From assembly GCF_002288925.2 (NCBI RefSeq), contig NW_022098001.1:11250495-11314494 (forward strand): a stretch of DNA of 64,000 nucleotides. The letters are read 5' to 3'. The notes beneath the pieces are model-generated. The model was given only the letters and a program-made list of their open reading frames with translations, was not told where the DNA came from and made no database searches. This document shows, piece after piece, positions 23,201 to 35,200 of this stretch (position 1 is the stretch's first letter; each line of letters begins with the position of its first letter). The DNA is from Delphinapterus leucas (taxonomy: Eukaryota > Chordata > Mammalia > Artiodactyla > Monodontidae). Made by a program: the position numbers and the translations under genes.

Positions 23201-26200
23201 ACCTGCCCTGCTGCGTCATCTCATCCACACTCCCCCAACTCTGAGTACTTTCTTTCAGAACCTCAGTACCAAGCCAGAAGCTCTCCCCGCACAGGGTTCT
23301 GCACAGCCGTTCCTCTGCCCCTCCTTCCTCCGCCACCTCCTCCAGATGTCTTCCCAGACCCCCCCGCATAGGGCCCAAAGCACCAGGCATCTGCCCCCTC
23401 TGGTAACATCACAGCTGTCACTGAACAGTTAGTTATGTGGTTGCTCTGGATCTGTGCCCACCTCCTCACTGAACTACGCTCCCATGGGCTCTGACCTCCA
23501 GGGGACCACGGGCTGCATCTGCCCTCCTCTCTGTGGACCTAACTTAATGCTTGGCCCACAACAGGTCCTCAGCAAACGCCTGCTGAGTACAAGGTAACAT
23601 TTCCTCAGTTTTCTACTCTGAAAACCGAGGGTAACTAGATCCACCGCCCAGGGGTTTTGTGCAGGTGTTTTAAATCAGAACCCATGCGGTGGGGATGCTG
23701 GCGGTCAGCTGGGCTCCCCTTTCTCTCCCATGTACCAGCCTTGCAGAACTCAATTCATATTTGTTCAGCAAAATGTCCAGTTTCTGCACATCAGGGACAT
23801 TCCGGTCACTCATAATTAGAGAACTACACGTGGTAACTCCCCGACCACAGGCTCTAGCTGCCCTCCAGTCACCAAGTCTGGAAACCAGCTTGGAGTCAGC
23901 TTCTCCCCAGAGCCAAAGGTACTCCCACTACGAAAGCACTTCAGTGGTTCCCTAACAGGCAAAGAGAGCCACCATCCCTGACTCACGATCATGGGGTGCC
24001 TTCAGCCTGGGGAGAATGGTGGGCACCCCGACAAGAATTCATTCATTCAGCAAGTGTTAGCAGAGCACTTACTCTGCCAGGCTCTACCCTCATTCTCAGG
24101 CTGGAAGGGACCTTGGGGATGAACTGGTCCAACTCCTTCCTTTAGAGTCCAGGAAACTGATGGCCACAGAGAGGAAGTGACTTTCACAAGGCCCCTTACC
24201 CTGCAGAGATGATTAGTGTCAGCTGTGCTGGGGGCAGAGGCGTGATTAGATCACAAGTCTATCACCTCCATGTTCCCTGGTCCAGCTGCACATCCAGTGG
24301 TCATCCTAGCCCAGCAGGGTCAGCAGAGTCTGCTCAGATAGGCTGGTAGATTCTCAGAAGACAAACTAAAATGGTTTTCTCAAGGGAGGCTGGGTCTCTA
24401 AATAGTTTAATGTAACTCTAAATGTTGCAGGTGATTTGTCCCAGCCGCTTCTCCAGGCTCCAGTCTCCCTCTCACACTCAGTACTTAGTACTCAGTACTC
24501 AATGTTTAGTACTCAGTACTAAGTACACTCAGCTTCCTTCAGTTCACTCTCTGGACCCTGGGCTTGCATGTGCTATTTCCTATGCCTGGGAAGACTGCTC
24601 ACCTCCGTTTTAGTCCTTTCAGGCTGCTATGACAAAATACCACAGGCCGAGTGGCTTATAAACAATAGAAATGTATTGCTCACAGTTCTGGAAGCTGGAA
24701 GTCTGAGATCAGGGTACCTGCATGGTTGGGTGAGAGCCCTCCTCCGGGTCACAGACTTCCTGTATTCTCACATGGTGGAAGGGGCTGGAGAGCTCTGTGG
24801 GCACGAATCCCATTCATAAGGGCTCCACCCTCATGACCTAATCACGTCCCAAAGGCCCCACCTCCTAACACCATCACCTTGGGGGTTAGACTCTCAACAT
24901 ATGAATTTGGGGAGGACACAAACATTCAGTCCATAACACCCTCCATCTCTGGCTAGCTCCCTCCATCAATCTCTAGGTGTTGGATCAAACATCTCCTTCT
25001 CAGGAGACTTTCTCTAGACTAGGTGAGGGTCCCCCTGCCACACGCCCCTGTGACACCTCTTCTTCCCATATCATGACTCTCATCACACAGAATGGATGAT
25101 CCATCTTTAATATCCTTCCTCCCTGAGAAACTTTAAACACTGTCAGGGCAGAAACTGAACCTGCATCAACCCCAGGGATGCCCAGTGCCCAGCACAATAT
25201 GACCAGCACAAAAATGCAGGTACATGGTAAATACTTGTGGAGACTGAGAATCAATGAAGCAAGAGCTTAAGGAAGTACCTAGACTCAAGTCCAGAGACGA
25301 GAGTGAGGACAGGCTTGATTGGGAGCCATCACTTAAGTGACATGGATGAGCGGACTTAGGAGAAATCTCAGGGTGCAGGAAGAAAACATTTTCCCTCTAA
25401 AAGAAGGATCCTCTTTTTTTTACATGTAAGGAGGCAGGTCTACACATTAATTAATCCCTCATCGTGAATGGGGTCTGCGATTTGTGATCAAGGTGAGCAG
25501 AAGTTTCGGGACATAGCACAGGTTTTTAGGGCCCGTGTCTAACAGCCCCACACACTGATACAGCCTGCACTCCTCACATCTGGATTCCACATGCACGTGA
25601 CTCATGGTGACTCATGCACATCTGCGGTGCAGCAGTCATGGGGTGATGTATTCTGAGGACTCACACCTCTGTGGCGATGACAAACAGCAATCCTGCGTCT
25701 GGGGCTCCACGTAGGAGGTTATTAAAACCAACTCCAACCCCAGAGGGAGAAAGCCACAGTGGCCACCTGCCAAGAGGGTAACCAAGGCCGAGAGATAGAA
25801 TTACACCATTTGCTGGCTTTTTAAAATAATAAAACTAGGAGCAGCCATTCGTTTGCTAACTCTGTGTAGGCTCTTTCTCAGAGAGAACAGAAGCAGCTGA
25901 ACTGAGATGTACTTTTTTTTTTTTGCTGTACACAGGCCTCTCACTGTGTGGCCTCTCCCGTTGCGGAGCACAGGCTCCGAACGCGCAGGTTCAGCGGCCA
26001 TGGCTCACGGGCCCAGCCACTCCGCGGCATGTGGGATCTTCCCGGACTGGGGCACGAACCCGTGTCCCCTGCATCGGCAGGTGGACTCTCAACCACTGCG
26101 CCACCAGGGAAGCCCGAGATGTACTTTTAAAGGGTATCTCACATTGGGTAAGAGATCCTGAAGTCAGGAGACCCCAGTTCTAGTCCTGACTCTGTCACTG

Positions 26201-29200
26201 ACCCCCCAGGGCCAGCTTGAGGGCACCAGTTTTCTCCCTGTGCCTGTTTCCCACAAAAGAAAGGAAAGATCTTTAAGTTTCCTTCTGTTCCGTTAAACCT
26301 CTAATGTGAATACACGAGGGTAAAGGTGGTCTTTTGCCTTCACTCTCTGTGATGGACTGAATTGTGTTTCCCCCCAAATTAATATGTTGAAGCCCTAACT
26401 CCCAATGTGCTGGTGTTTGGAGGTGGGGCCTTTGGGAGGTGATTAGGGTTAGTTGAGGTCATGAGGGTGGGGCCCCCATGATGGGATTAGTGCCCTTCTA
26501 AGAAGAGACACAAGACAGCTTATTCTCTGTCTCTCTGTCATGGGAGGACACAGCAAGAAGGCATCCATCTGCAAGCCAAGAGGAGGGTTCTCACCAGAAC
26601 CTAACCATACTGGCACCTTGATCTTGGACTTCCAGTCTACAGAACTGTGAGACAATACATTTCTGCTGTTTAAGCCACCCAGCCTACAGTATTTCATGAT
26701 GGCAGCCTAAGCAGACTAATACACTCCTCTTGCCCTGCTCAGGGTTGCTTCTGTCCTTCAAAGTCAAGCTGGGAGGCATCAGGTTGGAAAAGGCCTTTGC
26801 ATTTGCACACCCACCTCTGGTGGCCAGAGCAGGAGTATACCCAACGGAAATTCCCAGTGCCCTATGCTTGTGGCTCAGATCCCCATCAGCACCCTCCACT
26901 TGCTAGAAGAAGGTAGTCCCTGGGTTCCTGAGTCTGACTCCTCCCAGGGTGGTCCATGTCTGGAGCTCCACAAGGGGGGCAGGCCTGGCCCTGGGAGTGG
27001 GTCTCCAGGCAGCAAGGCAAGGATGCTACCTCAGCCCTCTCCTCAGTGTGGGGCAGTCCAGCAGTGGGAAGCAAGACCATAACAAGAGTACCTTAGGGTT
27101 TATGGCAATTGACAAGCTTCCCAATGAATATCTCTCCCTGTGCCACACAGAGGCCCTGAGAGAGAGGCAAAAATGATCATTCCCAGTTTACATATGAACA
27201 ATCAGATCCAGAGAGGTCAATTCCCTTGCCCAGCACGGGAGCTATAGGATTTAAACCCAGTCTTTGGGCTCTCAAGTTCAGTGTTCTTTCTACTCTGCCA
27301 CACTGGTTCTAGATCTGAGCACAGACAGCCACAGGGTGAGGTGGGGCCACGAGAGGTCCTAGTGGAGCCTGCCTTCAGTGGGTGGAGCAGAGCTGCTCCC
27401 AGCAGGCGAGAGGGGCATGAAGTTCCCCATGGAGGTGATGCTGGCCCTGGGCTGGGTTTCCGCCAGCAGGGTGGGATAGGGACGTTGTCCTAAGTGGAGA
27501 CAGGATGGGCTGGAGGTACAGGGCTTACTCAGAGGATAGGGGAGCTGCCCCCATAAGAACTGGAAGGAGCAGGGGAGACCTGGATGGGGCTCAGGAGGGG
27601 AGGAAGGGGTTCTCCATCACTGCCAAATCAAGGCACTCGACTGGAAACTGGGGGAGACAGTGGAGAGCCACTGAAGGCTACTGGGCAGGGGTGGACCCTG
27701 TGCCAGGTGCCACAGGATGAAAAGACTGGTGGTCTCTGTCCATTCACTCTCTCATTCATTGAACTTTATAGAGCATCTCCTGTGGGCCAGGCCTGGAACT
27801 CAGGCTCCAAATAAGATCCAGTCTCTAACCTCCAGGAGCTCACAGGGCAGTGGGCTGTGTGTTCCATGCACATCTAGCCTATAGAGTCTTTCCTGGTGCT
27901 GGGATGCCCTTGTACTAGGTCTGTCTCAGGGAAATTTCCAGGAGGTAGAGATGGGAGGAGTCCTCTCAGCTGCAGCTTGTAGATGAGACTCCCCCATTCC
28001 TCTCCCCACCTTACCCCCCAGCCTGTGGAACAACACTCCAAGGCAAGGAAGGCTCCTACGGGCAATCACAGCTTGGGGGCCAGGGGACCTAGAGGAAGGG
28101 AGGATGGGCGTCACTCTAGAGGCCAGAGAGCCCAAGGTGCCTGCAGGGGTGTGGGCATAACTGTGTCTACTTCCTTCCCAGGCCCTGGGAAACTCGGCCT
28201 GCCCTCCATGCTTCAGAGAACCTTCCAAAAAGCGAGTGAAGTGTTCTTCAGGACACCTGCTATCAAGGCTCTAAGTGGAGGCTGCCTTTATGGAGGGCGA
28301 AGGACACCCTTAGCTCCTGAGCCAGGCCTGGCTGAACCCCAGCTGCCTCCCCATCCAGAGCCCAGCATGATTTACAAAAAAGATGCAGTCACGGCATCAG
28401 GCTCTTTGTGATCTGGCGTAGAGCTGGGAAACATACATCCCAACCCCAGTTAACTATGGCCACACCGAAAACACAGCCCATTATTTCAGGACAGGGCAGC
28501 TAGACGGAATCATCCTTGGGCAGACAGAGAGTCTTCAATTAGGGGACGAGCTCAACAGATATGTATGGGTAAAATGCATCTCTTACATACCACCATTGCC
28601 TGAGGATAGGATAATTCTAACCCATCTGATCATCTCACATCTCATATGGACACATCATATATAAATAAATACTTATCAAAATTCACTTCTAATGGCATTG
28701 TTGAACATTTACTCATGTGGATGATATCACTGTATCATTAGTTACAAACACTATAAATGAGAAAATGAGCAACATTTAAAAGCGTCAGTGGCCATAACAG
28801 ATGTGGATGTAGGGAGGGAGGGAGAGGGGCATGCGATTGTAAAGGAGAGGAGTAGCATTTCTTTGGAAGGGCCATGAGGATTTCGTAGAAGTCCTGCAAC
28901 TACCTTATAGTCAGCTCTTGGTCCTCACAGTAATGGGGAGGACCAAAGAAAGGCATGAATAATCTAAGATGATGAGAATTAAAACAAACCAGTTAAAAAG
29001 TGTGCTTCTGGCTTTGGCATGCACTCAAAGGTAGATACAATTCGACACACCCACCCTCTTTCTGCACCCCCATACCCAGCCCGTCCCTGTGCTGGCTGTG
29101 CTGGCCATGCTGGCCAGAGCAGCGGGCTGGGAGGCAGCTGGGCAGGCAGCCACAAGCAAGCCATAAGACTCAAGACTCTATCCCAAATGGGGGAAACATT

Positions 29201-32200
29201 TTCTCACAGGCTGCACAGTTAAGAGAGGCACACCCAGCTGTGCAATCAGCTCACCTGCCCAAGAAAACAAACGATATAAAAAGGTGGACAAGTTGTGGCC
29301 ACAATTGTATCAGGGGTCAGGGAAGTCGGCCCTATAACCAGAAATACCAGCAGGACAGACAAGGTACATTACAATCCTTTCCCTCCACTTGTGATCCCTT
29401 CTCTCAAAATGACTATTTTGTAATCTTTATCTAGGCCAACTTGGAAACAGGATTGCAGGGCAGAAAACACAGCATTCTTGAGTGAAGAAGAGAAGAATAC
29501 CTGGGAGTCGTTTTTGTTTGTTTGTTTGTTTGTTTTTAAAGTAATGGAGACAGGAACTGGGACCCGCTGCAGGGAAGTACATACCCAGGAAACATCACCA
29601 TCTGCCGGATTATCCGGATTGCGGGTGAGGTTCTCAGCAGCTTCCCCTTCTCCCAGAACTGACTTTGGAGTCACACAGCCCAGAGTTTGAACCCGTCACT
29701 TAATAGCTGGTAACCTTAGGCTCTTTACTTAATCTGAGCTGCAGTTACCTCATCGGAAGATGGGGATTCCACGGGGCTGCGGCCGGACCAAGCATGTGCT
29801 CAGCACAGAGCCCCGCCTGAAGTCCCCAGTCAGTAATGCGTCCGCATTATTATAACTCGTGCCAGCTCCAAAATGACCGCGAGGCAGACAGGAATAGGGA
29901 ACAGCCGTCTCAGGGAGTGGGGAAAGGTGCTCGGGGCCGGGGAAGCAGCAGCCACCAGCGCTGAAATCTCTGGGAGAGGCCTTCACACACTTTCACCCAC
30001 GAAAACCAGGCTGCAGACACACCGGCGGTCCCTGTCCTCAGTGCCCCCCACTCACGATCGCTTGTGCCAAGTCCCGCTCGTCCGACCTCAGAACACTCAC
30101 TGGCACAGGTCTTGCCATCACTGCGGAGCACGTGTTCCTCGGGACACTGGCAGGCGAAGGATCTGTCGGTGTTGACGCAGGAGTATTCGCAACCGTGGTC
30201 ACTCAGCAAACAGTAATCCACTCCTGCAAAACCCAACAGCCCGGTGAGAGGTCCTCGAGGCTCCTGGGCTACTGAAGATGGGAATCAAGTGACCGTCGTG
30301 CTTATACCACGCCCCCACCTCCGCCCCAGGTTCTGCACCGGGAAGGCACGCAGTCCCCAGGAGACACCCCTACAATCTCCAGGGTGCCAAGAGCAGGGGA
30401 CAGAGGGAGCCTGCTGTCCTGTGCAGTCGTCACATTTTTCACACCTGTTGCGAAAACCTTTGCCCTGTAAGAGAAGCGCGACGGGGACTCACGGGAGCAG
30501 GTCTTGAGATCCTCGTTGATGAGGAAGCCTTCCGAGCACTGGCACACGAAGGAGTCCCCGGTGTTGAGGCACAGCTGCGCACAGCCGTGGTCCTGCTCGG
30601 CGCAGTGATCCACCCCTGAGGCAATCACACACGAAAACAGCGTGACCGGAATAAAGACGCAGACCTACTAGAGATCGGACTTGAGGACACGGGGAGGGGG
30701 AAGGATAAGCTGGGACGAAGTGAGAGAGTGGCATGGACATATATACACTACCAAACGTAAAACAGATAGCTGGTGGGAAGCAGCCACATAGCACAGGGAG
30801 ATCAGCTCGGTGCTTTGTGACCACCTAGAGGGGTGGGATAGGGAGGGTGGGAGGGAGAGGAGACTCAGAGGGAAGAGATATGGGAACATATGTATATGTA
30901 TAACTGACTGACTTTGTTGTAAAGCAGAAACTAACACACCATTGTAAAGCAATTATACTCCAATAAAGATGTTAAAAAAAAACAAACAAACGTAACCAAG
31001 GGCGCTGCGCCCACCGGCGAGGGGGCATTAAAAAACAAAACCACCTCCCAGGGAGCCCCTGCTGGGCTATTTCACTTCAAAAACAGTGATGTGGAAGGTT
31101 TCATTCTACCCTGTGCCACTGGCCTTGTTTGTTTTTCTTCGCATTTCTTTGAGGAGTAACGTGCATGCGGCTCCTGTCATGGGTGGTCACGACAGCAGCC
31201 CTCTGGGCCAGGCCTGGACACGCATCACCTGCAATCCCGGGGCAACGCTTAGAGGAGGCGCCTTCCCCACTGTCACAGAGAGGAGAGCCAGGCTCAGGAA
31301 AGTCGAGTTGCTGAGCCCACAGCCCGCAGCTGACAGAAGAGTGCGTCAGAATGAGGGCTCCGCACCCAACTACTTGGGCTCAAACCCCACGTTCGCCGCT
31401 TCCCAGCCGCGGGATGCTGGGCCGTCATTTGGCCTCTCTGTCATCATCTCACGACTTGAGAAACGGGGTTGACGATTACTTTCTCAGAGGAACGTGGTGA
31501 GAGGAGCTGATTGACCTACAGCCCTCAGAACAGTAGCTGGCTTACAGTAATTACTTCCTGAACGCTTATTATTACTAGTACATGGCTGGGGAGGAATCAA
31601 CTGTATAGTTTCTTTACATCTGAAAATGAAAAAGTGTTGTCACCCCCCATAACCAGGACACCCAGATTCAGAAAACAAACCAAAGCCAAGGCCTGCATGC
31701 GTGGCCGATCCTGGCACCGGGACCCTGAACAGCCGGCCCCGCTAGGATAACAGACACACAGCTGCGGTGAACGGCTCCCACAAGACAGCCCTGCAGGCCG
31801 CCTCCCAGATTTCCTTGACGGAGGAAACGCACACCTGGAGACTGGAGGGACACTGGAGGCCTTGTGCAGGGCCATCGGGTGGGCCTCTTTGACTCCCACA
31901 GGGCCTGGGACTGGTGCTTTCTGGAACATTCCACCAGTGGATCTGCCTCCTGCAAACACTTGCAGGATCTCAGGAGCCAGAGGCCTGTATCCACATCTCA
32001 GTTATACCATTTACCAGTCATGTTGACCCCCGGGAAACTTAACTTTTTTGTGCCACAGTTTCCCCATCTTTAAATAGGGATAAGAATGTCGATGCCTCAT
32101 AAGGCTCCAGTGCAGGTGAAGTGAGCGAGTGCCTGGGAAGTGCTCACGGCCGTGGCTGCACAGAGCAGGTGCCTTGTAAGGACTTCCTGTCATGACGGCC

Positions 32201-35200
32201 TGGGGGGCTCCCTGAGCCCCCATGGGGAAGAGGATACCATGCCTTTCTCTGGGGACCCCTGGGAAGAAATGGCTTGGTTTATAGTTTCTTGAAGCAGACT
32301 AGATGGTCCTTCTTACTAGATCCCAGAGAGGAAGGAGGCAGGTCATGGTCCCTGGGGCTCTAGGTGGGCTCATCCAGGCCATGCCAAGCCTGCCCTGGGA
32401 TACCTGCCAGAGCCGTCAGAGAGCAGACCCCGCACTCCTGGAAGAAGGCAGGCTGTACACAGATCCATCTTCACCAGGGCATCTTCTTGAAGAGTGGAAG
32501 GACTCTTCCTCACCACTGGCTTCTCGTAAGGACTGAGACTTCCAGAGGCAAATGCAGCGCAGTGCCAACTTTCTGGTTCAAAAATTCTTTGACTTCCGAG
32601 ATCGATCCTTAGAAAGCCTAATCGAGGCACTTTGTTCCCTCTGGAGGCGGGACGGGGCACTAGCTTTCCTGAGGACTGCTGTCTATCTAACACTTCATCT
32701 GTGAAACTTCCCCTCCGGGCAGTTTAAGGTCCAAGTGCTGAACAGCTGCACTGTTTTCATTCACAATCTATCTCTGTCCCCAAAGCTGGAGCAGATGTGC
32801 GGCTTGCTGGGTGGAAAGTGACACAAAGGGCCCCTTCTATGCCGGTCACGTCACTGCACCCCTCTCCAGCGCACCAGGGTCACAGGCCTCCACCGCAGTG
32901 TCATGCGCCCCCCACCACCACCCCCGCTGGCCTGGACCAGTGGAGACTGTGCCTCATAAAAAACGACAGAGCCATCCAGCTGGCAACGCCTGCACGTTTC
33001 CACGCATTTACATCACCAAATGGAGCTTTGTTGTGCCTCTTACAAAAGAAAATTAAGAAAAGTCTTCATAAAAAGTCCCATGTTTCTCAGCTCTGCCCTC
33101 AGATCAGCTCCGCGGTAGCCCAAGTGCTCTCTGAGGTCTGTCTCCTCCATCCCATTGTCTCACCCTGGGGCCAGCACTGGTTACTCTGCCAGGCTCCATG
33201 ACAATAATGAACTATTATCTTTAACTGTATGTTTTCCTTGGGCCAGGCACAGCGCTAAGAGATTGAAATGGTCCTGATTATTCCCTTTAACAACTCTAGG
33301 AGACCAATACTATTATTATCTTCACTTTTTTAAACAGATGGGGAAGTCAAAGCTTGGAGAACTTGCCTGGGGTCCCATGTCTAGTATGTGGTACTAAACA
33401 ATCCAATCTCTGAGGTACGTAGCATGAGTAGTCCCATTTTACAGGTGATGAAACTGAGTCCAGGAACGTTAAGGCTGTCGGACCGTCAGGCTCACTGGAA
33501 ACCCAGGGGCCTCAAAAGTGACTGGCTGCTAGTGAGCCTGGGGGCCTGTGTGTGAACCTGGCCTTCCCATCAGAGCCCCTGCCCCGGGCACACTCACGGC
33601 TGCAGGTCTTGCCGTTGGGGTCCAGGGTGTAGCCCCGGTGGCAGCGGCAGTAGTAGCCCTCCTCCGTGTTGATGCATTCATGCTCACAGCCCGGCTTGTT
33701 CAGCGCACAGTAGTTGATCCCTGAGGGGAGAAAGGGCAGATCCTACTTCAGGCTTGGGGCTTCTCCAAGGGCTGAGGTCAGCCCCTCACAGTAAATATTC
33801 AGTAAGTAAGATGCTCTATAGCAGGGGTCCCTAACCCCCGGGCCACAGACCAGTACGGGTCCGTGGTCTGTTAGGAACCAGGCCGCACAGCAGGAGGTGA
33901 GCTCCGGGCGAGGGAGCGAAGCTTCATCTGTATTTACAGCCACTCCCCATCGCTCACATTACGGCCTGAGCTCCGCCTCCTGTCAGCATTATGGTGAGTT
34001 GTATAATTATTTCATTATATACTACAATGTGATAATAATAGAAATAAAGTGCACAATAAATGTAATGTGCTTGAATCATCCCAAAACCGTTTCCCCTCCA
34101 CCCCACCACCCCCAAGTCCGTGGAAAAATTGTCTTCCACAAAACCGGTCCCTGGTGCCAAAAAAGGTTAGGGACCGCTGCTCTACAGGATGGAGACAACA
34201 GCTCCTGCTCTCCATGAGCTTGTTTGAAAGAGAACCTGGCACCTGCAGCGAGCCTCCGCATTCTCCAGCATAGGTCTCTTCCCCATTTGATGGCCAAAAA
34301 GTTGGTGAAATGGGTTGAGCGCCATAGTTCCCAGCCCATCTCCCCCCAAGAAAGATGGAAAAGCTGGGAAAATTCAGTCTCTTCTTACAGTTAACCTGAT
34401 AACTAGGGCTCAAAACATGTAGGGAGCTGCTGTTGGCAGTGACATCTGACAGTGACATGGGACAGCACCAGGCAGAATACACAACAGCTGATGTTACAAG
34501 ATACCCAGCTATTTAGGAGAGGCAGGAACAGGCAGTTGCATTAAGAAGGAACCAATGCTCAACCCGGCTCTGGGTGAGAGCATAACAGCAAAGGTATCAA
34601 GAAACTGGAGAAGACGCATCTCTGATGCTGGCCCAGGTAGTTGCAGCTCTGTCCTATGGTAACATTCACCCCCATCCTAGCTGTGTTTCTGCCAGCAGAG
34701 GGAAGCAGCATCGCAACCAGCAGCCAATTAGCAGTTTCATTTTCTGGTAGAAAATGCTAAACCCACAAGATAGGCCACTCCCCACCCCCCATGCCCTCCC
34801 ACCCCCCGCAACTTACACACACCAGAGGAGGTAATGGGAGAGACGGAGAACTATAACGGGAAATAAAGTAAGCTTGTGGAGGGCCTCTAGGGGACTGGTG
34901 TTGTGAGAAATGGTCACCAGCAACCTCAGGGGCTGAGCTGGATCCATTTAACTGCATTGTTCTTTTTCCTGGGGATGTGGCAGACATTGTTGGTTGCCTT
35001 GCCAACAACTATTACCCTGTCTTCTTGAAACCAGAACCCTGACCCCCAAGGCATGAGTCATGAGTTGTCTAAGGCAACCTGGCAACCATGTTTTCCTTTG
35101 TCAGTGATTGGTCTAGAGCTGGGAATATGCCTAGTTCTCGCCAATGAGACATAGGAGGAATTTATTGGGGCCCCTAGGAAAGATTTCCCTTCCTGAAAAG

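Noticed and set aside
24478..24533. CRISPR-like array
   Set aside because: The units are short, drifted and contiguous without spacers; it is a degenerate microsatellite in a mammalian intron.
26917..28411. Series of GC-rich open frames up to 142 codons, on both strands
   Set aside because: Overlapping frames in all phases, low-complexity composition, no splice signals that join them to MATN2, no family match.
31086..31472. 128-codon plus-strand open frame in the intron between EGF5 and EGF6
   Set aside because: It overlaps a MIR-like repeat and has no recognisable domain.
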